Positions 27,401 through 36,351 of a DNA stretch of 64,000 nt are shown here, piece by piece. The stretch is from assembly GCA_019459285.1 (NCBI GenBank), contig JAIBEL010000013.1:39579-103578 (forward strand), read 5' to 3'. Origin of the DNA: Rhizobium sp. (GTDB lineage Bacteria; Pseudomonadota; Gammaproteobacteria; Burkholderiales; Thiobacillaceae). The position numbers and the translations under genes were made by a program. The notes under the pieces are model-generated. The model was not told the DNA's origin and did no database searches. It worked only from the letters and a program-made list of their open reading frames with translations. Position 1 is the stretch's first letter. Each line of letters opens with the position of its first letter.

Positions 27401-28079
27401 TGCCAATGGGCTTGTGGGCAATAGATTGACTCCAAGCCTTAGCGGCTAGCTCCGCCTCATTGAAGGAAACGCTCTTTTGCCCGCGGAAACGGCCGTATAG
27501 TTGGCACAGGTATTCCCTCTTGGCGTCATGAAACTGGGTAACCTGCCTGTAGCGTGCCTTTAGGTGATTCTCGACTTTTTCAACAGGGATGATTTGGTAC
27601 TCATCTGCTTCGGTTGCGAAGGCTAGGTCTTCCAGATTCAACGCGGCGTCATCAACGATGATAAGAGTCAAGCGTTCTTGGATAGCTTGGCGTTTGTCCC
27701 CTGAACCGTCTACACGAGCAGCGGCGCCAATGAGCGCCGTGAAGGTTTTGCCTTGCTCATCCTCACTGGGCTTGAATACCGCGGCAATGTAGCCGTGTGC
27801 TCCATCGGGCCTAGCAAACAGATTGTCTTCGGCGCCAACGATGTAAGACCAAAGAGTGCGCTTTGTTTTTCCACTTCTGGAGCTCTGGGTGGTTTCGTCT
27901 TGGCCAGGGTTGTAACTGAACAGATTTTGGTAAGTAGCCGTCATGACCGTCTGCAGGGCATCCAGCATCGTGGATTTTCCGGAGCCAGTGGGCCCTGTCA
28001 AAAGGGTCATATTTCCCATGGGATACTCGTCAGAACGCAAGGCCCCCCAGTTCACTAATATGAGCTTATCGAGTTTCAT
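24459..28079 (-). CDS. jetC: JetC, SMC/MukB-like ATPase of Wadjet
   Basis: A 1206-residue SMC-like ATPase. Walker A is GPTGSGKSTMLDALQ near residue 29, and the C-terminal part has GSGGQLETPAYIV (signature region) and LKMLVNDESFSKMDERR (Walker B region). Long coiled coils fill the centre. In type I Wadjet, JetC dimerises with the JetA kleisin and JetB to extrude DNA loops and sense small circular DNA. The start overlaps the jetB stop by 4 bp and the end overlaps jetD by 4 bp. No disruption was seen. Confidence 0.93.
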   Translation of the reverse strand: MKLDKLILVNWGALRSDEYPMGNMTLLTGPTGSGKSTMLDALQTVMTATYQNLFSYNPGQDETTQSSRSGKTKRTLWSYIVGAEDNLFARPDGAHGYIAAVFKPSEDEQGKTFTALIGAAARVDGSGDKRQAIQERLTLIIVDDAALNLEDLAFATEADEYQIIPVEKVENHLKARYRQVTQFHDAKREYLCQLYGRFRGQKSVSFNEAELAAKAWSQSIAHKPIGSVDDLVKIQILEHDPQQLGQRIAQISDLMRQMHNLRVEGERLDASVGKLERIGEFIHQATCNYEQSLQFQLLASHRTLREDERQIEEANKSCQTLHTKVQEENGHISALSQEKKGHINSQIQIEAQLRGIPAADEKRRIEEKLNTARGDVTKATLGLMSALDSAEALVSKGRHIVGMEFPASSRALELAAQNVAESLATSRDWPLAAYKNNVQALDVGTLKPNAAFAVVRELEKLEGRFEALHQALAGTQDSFLSSVQQQIAALSLETGKAENEEKDLAERKANLADGGTDYPNEIRQALRMFKSDLPGARVQVLCDLIEPVSEAWQPAIEGYMAKSRFNLIVDEDWEAKAIEFVRQSGLRAKVVQGSLCLRNAKPHLVPTDSIIHELRTEHPIAQAYLIEQYGPVIKVETTEALRHTSRGLMKDGKASGSRTMFTGYVTDLVFGKEAQRIAKEKVIDAHRKAEELLGALRQQQKNLKALLGLLGGLSHPSFQATLDLEKAAREIETGEADLGRLDLKEVSRLENEKAAISVLMDALDLKINSANQRIGKHKEAIEGHETLSLRLQHGLDGKQRQVETDEARLKNLCILNEALSFTAIEQEVMSLLEGDSLSHAQIQEHIRTFGDHARDAYGDIREEVANYNQDARADEQLHGVHGEGQRSDDFAPVYGALVALRKRVKGQLEVQREVGLRQNLGKLRQAESSFKDVFTKQFCYEIRNAVDSGVKTLRALNAELEKLKFGTDKFRIDWSGWVTEYKEYYDFFSAAYDLSESQEAGDLFGETNLSPENCRVRDKLTDLLLSNDQERAQKELQRIADYRNYRRYEIWKESDTGSKVALSEWGTGSGGQLETPAYIVRAAVVTNRLKHFEKGTNLKMLVNDESFSKMDERRAHDVIRFIRDSLGIQLICAMPTKHAGAIKSEFTKEWSFTRTQAESNGEVDFISEADERDLNPDKLRVLWDARRQQVRLQVQMAFEAEEQAQT

Positions 28080-28771
28080 TCTTCGCTACCCTGACTAGTG
28101 TTTTCTTCAGGCGTTTCAATCTCTCCACCCGCTTCAAGTGCCGCAGCCAGAGCGTCCTCGCTAATAATTCCCAGGATGGTTGGGCGAATGGCAATTAGTG
28201 CATCTTCATCCGCAATGCTAAAAGTTGGGCCGAAATGAATCAGGCGATGCCTCCTCAGTTCCTTCAGTAAGCGTTCTCGGTCGCCCGCTGTCTCAGGGAG
28301 TGGACGCTTAATCTGCGTTTGCAGGGTGGCAGCTAATTCATCAAATCGAATCAGCACTTCGCCGGTATCAGCTAACTTTCCACCACCCTCGGTCAATCCA
28401 TGCTGGAATAGAAAACGCAAGGCAAGGGCAGCCGCCACGAAGTCAGCAGACAATTTGGCCTTAAGGGCAGGCACGGGCTCCAAGCCATCATCAGCCTGCC
28501 CGGGCACCTTGACTCCCGGGGCATATAACCTGAAAAACTCATTCTTGATGTCATGAATCAGCCGGAAACCTCCCACAGAGAAGTATTCCGCCAACAAGCC
28601 CTCAATGCGACGAGCATCATCATACAAACGTTGTTCGATTCCATCCGCGTCTCGCAAGACAATGCCCCACGCCATGAGGCGTGCCACAATCTCCTGGAAG
28701 CGTTCCAGCTTAATGTTTTCGTCATCAAGCCGTTCAAGAGTCAGATTTGTCAGGCTCATTTGTAAACTCAA
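28076..28771 (-). CDS. jetB: JetB, KITE-type subunit of Wadjet (DUF4194)
   Basis: A 231-residue protein of the DUF4194 family, comparable to MukE. It contains winged-helix-like segments (EIVARLMAWGIVLRD, ELRRHRLIHFG) and an acidic, Glu/Thr-rich tail. It binds the JetA kleisin and helps to hold DNA within the SMC ring. The reading frame overlaps jetA by 38 bp, the largest overlap in the run, and jetC by 4 bp. Its order between DUF3375 and SMC genes is standard for type I Wadjet. Confidence 0.9.
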   Translation of the reverse strand: MSLQMSLTNLTLERLDDENIKLERFQEIVARLMAWGIVLRDADGIEQRLYDDARRIEGLLAEYFSVGGFRLIHDIKNEFFRLYAPGVKVPGQADDGLEPVPALKAKLSADFVAAALALRFLFQHGLTEGGGKLADTGEVLIRFDELAATLQTQIKRPLPETAGDRERLLKELRRHRLIHFGPTFSIADEDALIAIRPTILGIISEDALAAALEAGGEIETPEENTSQGSEE

Positions 28772-30173
28772 TTTGATAATCGCTGCCGGTGTAGTGTTCC
28801 GTCCACAGCCTGGTAGTCAGCTTGGTTGCTTTAATGTTTTGCTCTTTGGCGTTTCGGATGGCCTCAACAGCCTGCATCGCTTGCAAAACATCCGTTGCAG
28901 TCTGGATGGTCAAAGTGGACAGCCTGAATGGTCTAGCGCGCAAACGTAGTTCACCACGCAAGCTGGACAGCACATCATCATTGGATAGTGCAAAGGCCCC
29001 CGCTTCAGCGCGGTGTATAGCCGCTGCAAGCCTGGATTCTCGTGTCACCTTTGGTTGGGCCGTGATAGTCAGGGCCTTTCTGCGTTGAGAAGCAGTCCGC
29101 AACTTAAATGAAGCGGGGTCAAGCAATCTAACTTCGGCGGACGCAATTGCTTGACCGATGCGTTCCAAGTATCGGGTCTGCGACTCGCCGGTGAGCTCGG
29201 CGACCTTGCCGATTGCTTGACTATAGGCATGGCGAGTCTGTCCGCTTCGCAACATCAAAGCCTGCTGAACAATACTAGTTGCCCGCCGCATGTAAATATT
29301 CATGGCCTTGATGAGCTCGGGATTCTTGGTGTTGCACGCCACCTCTACCATGTCTTCAATACGGTCGAGCAACCAATGGTAGGTGCTATCGCCGCCCCGT
29401 TCCTTGGAGGCCCAGGACGCCACATCAGACAATTGCGACTCAATAGCACGGTAGGATTCCTCTTCAATCCCACGCAAGCGATTCAGCACGTCCCTGATGG
29501 CCTGTCGATGACGTTCAACGTTATCTGCCGTTAGCTGCTTTTTGAAGTTCTTCTCGAATTTATCTAGGAACTCCATGAATTCATCCCAAGGGGTCTGGGA
29601 TGCTTCGGACATCAATCTGCGTACCAACTCTTGGAAATAATCCACGCCTTCGGACAAGTCACTGATGACCTTCTCAGCGTAGTCGTAGGCATCTAACAAA
29701 TCATGGGCATCACGGTTCCTAAGGGTGGCATCCAAGGAGTTGCGGCAACTACGGACATTCCTTTGCCGACTTCTGTTTCTAAGTTTATCGAGGGACCACA
29801 ATGCCTCAGAAAACAATTTCCCTGCGCGGGTAAACCTGTAGGCCGTCACCAATCCAGCCCGGTCGCCAAAGGTTTCCAGCCAGCCGTCTCGAAGCAAAGC
29901 GCGAATCAGGACACCGGCTTGCTGGGCAGTGTCATTACCCTCAAAAATCAACTCATCTGGTTCAGATGACGAGTCCATTTCAAATTCAGAGGAGTGGTTT
30001 TGGATAACAGGTGAAAGCAGCTCCCGTAATGAATCACGGGTCACATTTTGTGAATAATCGGCACTAGGCCCGTGCAATCGTTCGTAAAGAGCGCGCAAAC
30101 AAGAAACGACAAGTTCACGAGACTTTCCGGCCAATGGTCGGAAGAAGTTGGAGCGTTCTGATTCAAAGAACAT
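28734..30173 (-). CDS. jetA: JetA, kleisin-like subunit of Wadjet (DUF3375)
   Basis: A 479-residue protein of the DUF3375 family, comparable to MukF. The N-terminal segment (FFRPLAGKSRELVVSCLRALYERLHG) forms the expected winged-helix region, and the rest is long amphipathic helix. It bridges the two SMC heads in the JetABC complex. The ATG at 30173 lies 57 bp downstream of the brxHI-like stop on the same strand, the longest gap in the seven-gene run. No obvious terminator is present in this gap, so co-transcription with the upstream trio is likely. Confidence 0.92.
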   Translation of the reverse strand: MFFESERSNFFRPLAGKSRELVVSCLRALYERLHGPSADYSQNVTRDSLRELLSPVIQNHSSEFEMDSSSEPDELIFEGNDTAQQAGVLIRALLRDGWLETFGDRAGLVTAYRFTRAGKLFSEALWSLDKLRNRSRQRNVRSCRNSLDATLRNRDAHDLLDAYDYAEKVISDLSEGVDYFQELVRRLMSEASQTPWDEFMEFLDKFEKNFKKQLTADNVERHRQAIRDVLNRLRGIEEESYRAIESQLSDVASWASKERGGDSTYHWLLDRIEDMVEVACNTKNPELIKAMNIYMRRATSIVQQALMLRSGQTRHAYSQAIGKVAELTGESQTRYLERIGQAIASAEVRLLDPASFKLRTASQRRKALTITAQPKVTRESRLAAAIHRAEAGAFALSNDDVLSSLRGELRLRARPFRLSTLTIQTATDVLQAMQAVEAIRNAKEQNIKATKLTTRLWTEHYTGSDYQIEFTNEPDKSDS

Positions 30174-30230
30174 GGAGAGAGTCAGCAGCGAAGTTCGTCA
30201 GGCGAACCATCGCAAATTTAATGTTGCAAG

Positions 30231-32501
30231 TCATCTGTATGAACTAAACGCACCCTGGGAAACGAGCTCACTCATATAGGTCCTCGCCCCATCAATATTC
30301 AAATTATGCGACGCGTAGTTCCGGCTCAATAGGTCATCGGTCAGTAACCAGTCCCACTTCTCCTGAACCTTGTTGAGAATTTCGCCAGTAAGTTCAGCCT
30401 CCGTTGGGAACGCATCTTCGGACAGGTCAAATAGCGTATCCGACACCGAATCCAGTTCGGCCTCCCTGAGCTTGAGGCACAGCCCCTCGTTCTCCACCTT
30501 GTAGCCCCGACTGTTCAAGGCAAGCGTAAGAGTGTCCATAACCCAGTCACCTTTCCAAGGAAATATCCGGACCCCACCTCCGGCCGCTATGGCAGGTTTA
30601 GTGTCGAGTTGGAATCTACGGAAATTCTCCCTCGCCTCAGATAATAGGGATGCCGCTTGCTGGTCCAGGAATGGAATGCTCGCATCACTCAGTAAGACTC
30701 GGCGCATTTCCTCCCGCACATGGTCATGAACCTTGCCGCCCATACCATCGAACTCCGGCGGCTTCCCGCCTTTGTCTGGAACAACTTCAATAACCTTTGC
30801 CGACAGGTCGATATTTCGAACTCTCCAGCGTCGGCCCGCGAAGATTATGTGGCTTTCGGGCTCCAATGGTTTGGAAATTGGCAGGGAACCCAATGTTTTA
30901 CCCTCGGTGACCAACCTGAACTCTTCCTCAGTAGCGAAGGCAGCGTAGAAGGTGTAATGGTTGGCCAACTTCTCGCCAAGCTGTCCATAGAGAAGAAGGC
31001 CTGATGCGTCCTGAACAAGAATTTCCCGCTCACCGAGCCCCTTAAGCAACTGCGCGAACTCCATTTTCGAGAGGCCGCTGAACGGGCCGGTCTCGCACAA
31101 CAGCTTCCATGCTTGTCCAGCAGTCAAACCGCCGTATTGCGAAATAGCTGACAGTAATTGTTGGATGAGCGTGGACAGGTGAAGGCCTGACACGAGGGGA
31201 GGCTCGAACCAGCCTTTTGCCAGTAGATTGACCTGGGCGATGGACTGCACCAGCCCTTCACGAAGTAGGTCAGATATCGGGCTATCTGGAGTGAGCTCAG
31301 GCTCGATGGAATAACAGCGAAGAATCGCCGGCTCCCCTTTGCGACGGCCTGAGCGCCCAAGTCGTTGCCGGAGACTGGCCACGGAGGGAGCTGGACCGAT
31401 TTGGGCAATGCTTTTCACGGAACCAATATCAATCCCGAGTTCGAGTGTGGTCGTACATACAGCGCTTGCGGGCCGTTCTTTATTCTTCAACGCTGTCTCA
31501 GCTTCTTCACGAATGTCCTTGGATAGGCTTCCGTGGTGCGGCCAGAACTCGTTGGGAAGATTGTTTCGTTCACACAGGCGCCGCAGGAGGTCGGCATACA
31601 GCTCGACCTTGGCTCGGGAGTTCGGGAATATCAGGTTGTTGCTACCGCGGAGCGTCTTAAAAAGCTGTTCAGCAACGGCCACTTGTGCCTGTGACAATGT
31701 ATCTTCCAACTCGACCGCCTTTCCTTCCTGCTGAAGGGCGGCAATATCCTTGTCCGATAACTTGGGCGGGTGGTCAACATAGCCCTTCAACAAGACTTTC
31801 AGTTCCTGCCCCCCATCCTTTGAAACGATAAGTTCCGTTCGCCGGTCGCTCGCTGGGCGCAGATACTCAGCGGCGAGGCCCATGTCACCAAGGGTGGCGG
31901 ACAAGCCTATCCGAGGCACATTGCGTTTCAGGACAAATTCCACACGATGCAGCAATGACTGAAGTTGCTTCCCCCTCTCAGTGCCGATGAAGGCATGCAG
32001 CTCGTCCACGACGATGTAGCGCAGGCCGGAAAACAGACCGCTGAGGCTGGTTCCCCTATTCATCAACAATGCTTCGAGGGATTCAGGGGTGATAAGCAGA
32101 ATCCCTTGCGGCTTCTTCAGGAACCGCTTCTTTTTGCTATCGGAGATATCACCATGCCAAGGGATGACGGGGATTTCCAGAGACTCGCACAATCCATCAA
32201 GCCTGCCCCACTGGTCATTAATCAGGGCCTTAAGTGGACTTACGTAAAGGACACAGGAAGGCTCATCAGCCTTCAACAGACTGGTCAGTATCGGCAAAAA
32301 GGCTGCTTCAGTTTTACCGGCTGCCGTAGCTGCGGCAATGATAACGTCTTTATCTGCGGCCAAGATGGGGGCAATTGCCCGCTCCTGCGCATCACGCAGT
32401 TCTGACCACCCCGCCTGCCAAATCCATTTCTGTATACGTTCATCCAAGAGGACGAATGCACTGGACTCAGCGGATGCGGTGCTGTCGGGCATAGCGCTCA
32501 A
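30231..32501 (-). CDS. BrxHI-like DEAD/DEAH (Lhr-type) helicase
   Basis: A 756-residue superfamily 2 helicase. Motifs in order: Walker A AATAAGKTEAAF (near residue 57), DELH in VVDELHAF (near residue 167), TTLELGIDIG, and motif VI QRLGRSGRR. The length and Lhr-like arrangement match BrxHI of BREX type 2 loci. Its ATG overlaps the stop of the brxD-like gene by 4 bp. No pglZ, pglX or brxC lies in the window, so this is not a BREX system. Together with its two upstream neighbours it forms a separate module whose function I cannot assign. It probably unwinds or remodels DNA or RNA for the module. Confidence 0.87.
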   Translation of the reverse strand: MSAMPDSTASAESSAFVLLDERIQKWIWQAGWSELRDAQERAIAPILAADKDVIIAAATAAGKTEAAFLPILTSLLKADEPSCVLYVSPLKALINDQWGRLDGLCESLEIPVIPWHGDISDSKKKRFLKKPQGILLITPESLEALLMNRGTSLSGLFSGLRYIVVDELHAFIGTERGKQLQSLLHRVEFVLKRNVPRIGLSATLGDMGLAAEYLRPASDRRTELIVSKDGGQELKVLLKGYVDHPPKLSDKDIAALQQEGKAVELEDTLSQAQVAVAEQLFKTLRGSNNLIFPNSRAKVELYADLLRRLCERNNLPNEFWPHHGSLSKDIREEAETALKNKERPASAVCTTTLELGIDIGSVKSIAQIGPAPSVASLRQRLGRSGRRKGEPAILRCYSIEPELTPDSPISDLLREGLVQSIAQVNLLAKGWFEPPLVSGLHLSTLIQQLLSAISQYGGLTAGQAWKLLCETGPFSGLSKMEFAQLLKGLGEREILVQDASGLLLYGQLGEKLANHYTFYAAFATEEEFRLVTEGKTLGSLPISKPLEPESHIIFAGRRWRVRNIDLSAKVIEVVPDKGGKPPEFDGMGGKVHDHVREEMRRVLLSDASIPFLDQQAASLLSEARENFRRFQLDTKPAIAAGGGVRIFPWKGDWVMDTLTLALNSRGYKVENEGLCLKLREAELDSVSDTLFDLSEDAFPTEAELTGEILNKVQEKWDWLLTDDLLSRNYASHNLNIDGARTYMSELVSQGAFSSYR

Positions 32502-33814
32502 AGTTTGAATGTAGCCAGCTCGTCATCATTCGAGGCCGTGTCCGACCCAACATCGAAGGCCTGCTCGGCCGTCGCACCGTTATCGGCCTCTACATCGATT
32601 TGCCCAACGAGAGCGCGCCAATCGGTACCTGGGTTCTGTTCCAGGACAGCAAGCATGTCGACAAATGCTTTGATAGTAGTCCTGGGGGTGCGGAAATAGG
32701 CTTCACCGATACGCTTGTGACAATGTTCCATGAAGCCTTTGAAAGCCTCATCTGGCACAAGATATTTCCCTGGGTCACCATAGGCGTACACGTGCCGGAG
32801 CTTACCCAGCAGGACGTAAAAATCTTCAGGGGTCAGGCTCGACAGCCTCATCACTGGACCAGTTAAGTCGACCAAGCCATTTTTGGCGAAGGCGTTTTCG
32901 GCCAGCCGTGACTGCAAAGCCGAGTAACTGTAGAGCCCCCTGCGGGTATCCATCAGGAAGTCCGGGGGTCCGCCCATGACGACCCCCAGTCCCTCTGCCG
33001 TACCCTGGAGGGAATCGTTGAGGATGCGCAGGATTTGCTCGTAGTTTGAATTCCTGGCCTGAGCATTGGCGAGCTTGTATAGGTTCACCATCTCATCCAG
33101 GTTAACCAGTAACCCGCTGTAACCCGCAAGCCTTGCAAAACGGCTCATGAGTTTGAGCTGGTCATAGAAAGAAGCGTCATCCACGATAGTTCTGACGCCC
33201 AATGCTGCCCTGGCATCAGTCTTTGTTGTGAACTCGCCCCGAAGCCAACGTATGGAGTCCGACTTCAACTGTTCATTACCGGTCTCAAAGCCCTGCCAAT
33301 AGGCGGCAATGACCGAAGCAAAGTCATAACCGTTCACCATCTCGGACAGGGATTCCAGCTTGCGGTGAATGGTTGCCTCAGGGTTCTCACCAGCAGCCTT
33401 GGCCTCATTCATGGCCGTCGCCACGAACTTCTCGACGACACCCGGGAGCGCTCCACCATCCGGCTTAGTCCTGGTAGAGAGGTTTCGCATCAGCTCTGCG
33501 TAAAGCGAACGTGCCTGACCGCCGGTGGCGTGCAGGCGCCTATCAGGGCTGAGGTCGGCATGGACGGTGACCAGTTTCTTTTCGAAAGCGATGGAGCGGA
33601 CCAGATTCAAGAAAAACGTTTTTCCCGCACCGTATTCGCCTGTGACCAGCCGGAAAGTCGAGCCACCCTCCGCAATACGGTCAATGTCTTTTACGAGGGC
33701 TTCAATTTCACGTGACCGGCCAACCTGCACCAGATGTTGCCCGATACGCGGAACAACGCCTGCTCGTAATGACTGGATTAGGGCGTCTCTGTCTTTTGCA
33801 CGAATGGCCGTCAC
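32498..33814 (-). CDS. BrxD-like AAA ATPase (DUF2791)
   Basis: A 438-residue P-loop ATPase of the DUF2791/BrxD family: Walker A GEYGAGKTFFL near residue 60 and a Walker B region GLLVNLDEMVNLY near residue 236. BrxD occurs next to BrxHI in BREX type 2 loci, and the same pair occurs next to TerB-domain genes. It overlaps the terB-like gene upstream and the helicase gene downstream by 4 bp each, so the three proteins are made in concert. The ATPase probably loads or regulates the helicase. Confidence 0.87.
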   Translation of the reverse strand: MTAIRAKDRDALIQSLRAGVVPRIGQHLVQVGRSREIEALVKDIDRIAEGGSTFRLVTGEYGAGKTFFLNLVRSIAFEKKLVTVHADLSPDRRLHATGGQARSLYAELMRNLSTRTKPDGGALPGVVEKFVATAMNEAKAAGENPEATIHRKLESLSEMVNGYDFASVIAAYWQGFETGNEQLKSDSIRWLRGEFTTKTDARAALGVRTIVDDASFYDQLKLMSRFARLAGYSGLLVNLDEMVNLYKLANAQARNSNYEQILRILNDSLQGTAEGLGVVMGGPPDFLMDTRRGLYSYSALQSRLAENAFAKNGLVDLTGPVMRLSSLTPEDFYVLLGKLRHVYAYGDPGKYLVPDEAFKGFMEHCHKRIGEAYFRTPRTTIKAFVDMLAVLEQNPGTDWRALVGQIDVEADNGATAEQAFDVGSDTASNDDELATFKL

Positions 33815-36147
33815 TGCAACATCTCCTTCACGACTTCCCGATTAATTTCAACGGGGTCATCCCCCTCGCAGAAAGGCTGGTCATAAGAGTCAAAGGCTGC
33901 CTCATTGATTCGCTCCAAAGCGCCATCAAGCAGAATCCCTCGGTCTTGAGCCAACTCCTCCAACTCATCTCTGGTCCATTCAGGTCTAGTACAGAGCAAG
34001 CGCGCCAATTTCGTATGTTCGTCATCCAGACCCATGACGCTGTCATGTATTTCCGCCTCGAGTTCTTGGGATTCAGGCTCTGGTTCAACCCGAACAGTAT
34101 CCTCAACAAAGATTTCCCCGAGAATTGCGGAGACTTTCTCAGACTCAGCGTGCAGCGCTGCAATCCGACTCATGTCCAACTCTATGCCAGTCTCCTTGGG
34201 TTTTGGGGGGCTCGGGATTGCAAACCCGGATGTGGCTGTATCAGACGGGCGGACAGTTACCGGCGCAGCGGCCGAGACATGCAGCAAGCTATATACCGAC
34301 TGGGCCTCTAGCCCCAGCATCTTGAAAATCTTTTCCAATAGTTTGACTTCCGCGGGAGTGACTACATCGTCAGCCTTGGCGACTTGAGCCAGAAACTCCC
34401 CGATGGCCAGCCTAGCGTTCGTCGACAGCGCTTCAATGCGCTTCTTCAGATTGTTGGTGCCCGGAGGTTCAGTCATCAACAGGCGTAGGTGAGCCTGCAA
34501 TCTGCGCCTCGCAGACTCGTTCAGATGCAGCCAGTCCTCAAGTTGTTGCAACAGCAGCTGCCGCTCCTCATTTCCAACCTCTCCGTCTGCAGCCGAGACT
34601 GACACGGCCAGATGTAAGGTTAGGGATGCTGCGCCATATTCCAGGGAGGGTTCACGGTACGATTGAATGTCTTCGTCTGAAAAAATCACGACGGTACTAT
34701 CTGAGGCAGGCACCTTTCCGCCGAATTTGATATCAGGCTCAATGCCCATGCCAGCCTCTGCCAATGCCCGGGACAGGCTCTGGTATTTCTGCCGGTTGGC
34801 GTCATGCCAGTCAGGGAAAAGCCCTTGCAGCCGTTCAAACTTGGTGGCCAGTGGCTTATCGGCGGTTTTGATGGTCGCCCGAATGTTCTCGAGTGGCTGA
34901 CGATATTGCTGAGGCCAAAGGCTAAAAGGTAGTTCGAGCAAGGCATCGGCCGATTCCGCCTTATCCGGATTCCGTCCAACGAACCTACTGTAGGCCTCGA
35001 GTTGCGTCATACAGCGTTCCGCTACGCCCTGCAGTTTCTTCATGGGACTGCTCAAGACCGTGACGTCCGGCAGGTCAAAATGCTTTTCCAAATGAGCGCT
35101 GCTTCTCATAGAGGGGCTCGCAGGCCGGTGTGTGACCTTCAATCGCGTCTTGTTTTGAGGAAGGAGCATTCCATCTCCCAACTCGCGGGCATACTCCTCA
35201 AGAAAGGCTCGCTTGAACTCGTCAGGACAGCGTTGCGCTGCCGTTTTGAGTCTCGTGGTCGGGTCGCCCATTAGCCAGATGTACGCCCATTCACCGGTCA
35301 GTGCTCTGCGAAGGTTGGATATCTGCCCCAAGCAAAGCTTGTGAGCGAAACTGAGCTCACCCTTTGTGACTAATGGAGGTGGTAAGCCAGAGCAATTCGC
35401 ATGGTCCGGACCTGCCTTCAAGAAATCGAGCAGGGAACCTGCATAGTGCTGAAATGAGTTGCTGCCACTGTAAATGCCGAGCAGTCGTTCCACTTCGCGC
35501 ATGATTACGGGAAGCTCAGCTTTCGCTGCGGAACTTGTGGCTGCATCGACCAGGGCACGACGCTCCAGGCCATAGAAATACAAGAAAACGTAGCCGATAT
35601 CGGCGCCTGGGTCAGAACGCCCATTGGCCAGCCAATTCAGATAGGACGCTCGGGCCTCCCTTGATGCTTCAGAGTAAGACGGCCAGTAATTGAGCTTGCG
35701 GACCGTGTAGTCGGCATCACGCTGGTTAACTGGGAGGGCGGGGTCAATGAGCGCCGCTTCAACATTCCATTCGTTGCTCCCAGCGAGGCCCATCCCGACA
35801 TAAAGCAGTCCGCCATTCAGCAGGTATCCGCCTACAGTTACAGATTTTCCGGCGGGCACCCAAAGCTCGTCGCCATCTCGTACCGTCGGCTTCTGACGGC
35901 TGCTGTACGAATAGTCGCGGGCTTCCGAATCGAAATCAGAGCCCACAGATACTCGAAGCGTTATAGAGCCATCTTGTTGGGGAACTGGTGATTGAGCCGA
36001 GGATTTCCTGTAGAGCCAGACAGCCACACCTATCCCGCCGATAACCAGCAGCGCCGGCCAGTAGTTCTTGATGAACTCGGCTAGTGCAGCAAGGATGAGG
36101 GCTGCCACTATCAGCACGCCGGATGCACCGGAAGAGTTTCTCGCCAC
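33811..36147 (-). CDS. TerB-N/TerB/TerB-C domain membrane protein
   Basis: A 778-residue protein. It begins with one or two membrane helices (residues about 10-46, VLIVAALILAALAEF and ALLVIGGIGVAVWLY). A TerB-N-like region follows (about 90-300, including ELWVPAGKSV and NYWPSYSEASREARASYLNWLANGR). Then come a TerB helical domain (about 505-630, with the metal-site Asp/Glu motifs SAADGEVGNEE and KADDVVTPAE) and a TerB-C tail. Despite the name, no tellurite role is implied; such proteins are thought to be membrane-linked sensors. It is the first gene of the seven-gene minus-strand run, so its upstream region should carry the promoter. Confidence 0.85.
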   Translation of the reverse strand: MARNSSGASGVLIVAALILAALAEFIKNYWPALLVIGGIGVAVWLYRKSSAQSPVPQQDGSITLRVSVGSDFDSEARDYSYSSRQKPTVRDGDELWVPAGKSVTVGGYLLNGGLLYVGMGLAGSNEWNVEAALIDPALPVNQRDADYTVRKLNYWPSYSEASREARASYLNWLANGRSDPGADIGYVFLYFYGLERRALVDAATSSAAKAELPVIMREVERLLGIYSGSNSFQHYAGSLLDFLKAGPDHANCSGLPPPLVTKGELSFAHKLCLGQISNLRRALTGEWAYIWLMGDPTTRLKTAAQRCPDEFKRAFLEEYARELGDGMLLPQNKTRLKVTHRPASPSMRSSAHLEKHFDLPDVTVLSSPMKKLQGVAERCMTQLEAYSRFVGRNPDKAESADALLELPFSLWPQQYRQPLENIRATIKTADKPLATKFERLQGLFPDWHDANRQKYQSLSRALAEAGMGIEPDIKFGGKVPASDSTVVIFSDEDIQSYREPSLEYGAASLTLHLAVSVSAADGEVGNEERQLLLQQLEDWLHLNESARRRLQAHLRLLMTEPPGTNNLKKRIEALSTNARLAIGEFLAQVAKADDVVTPAEVKLLEKIFKMLGLEAQSVYSLLHVSAAAPVTVRPSDTATSGFAIPSPPKPKETGIELDMSRIAALHAESEKVSAILGEIFVEDTVRVEPEPESQELEAEIHDSVMGLDDEHTKLARLLCTRPEWTRDELEELAQDRGILLDGALERINEAAFDSYDQPFCEGDDPVEINREVVKEMLQ

Positions 36148-36241
36148 GACCGCCCCCTTATGTTCTTAATGGCTTATTTTCATTGGAATCTAACATATAG
36201 CTGCCACAGCCTGGATAAGCCCAAGATGCCGGTTGATATCT

Positions 36242-36253
36242 TTAACCGGTTAA
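36242..36253. promoter_or_regulatory. Palindrome upstream of the terB-jet run
   Basis: TTAACCGGTTAA is a perfect 12-bp palindrome about 95 bp upstream of the terB-like start, in a 204-bp stretch without genes (36148-36351). It may be an operator for the seven-gene run. No matching -35/-10 pair was clear, so the promoter itself is not assigned. Confidence 0.35.
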
Positions 36254-36351
36254 CAGGTGCTAGCAGTGGGAGCACATATTAGTGGCTGAGCATGACCTTT
36301 CTGGTTTCTGGTGCCTATATCCGTTGTCATGTGATGTCGGATGGGAACGTG

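Noticed and set aside
30231..36147. BREX system
   Set aside because: No brxC, pglX, pglZ, brxA or brxB genes lie in the window; only BrxD-like and BrxHI-like proteins are present.
33811..36147. Tellurite resistance gene
   Set aside because: TerB-type domains alone do not show tellurite resistance, and no terC, terD or terZ genes are nearby.
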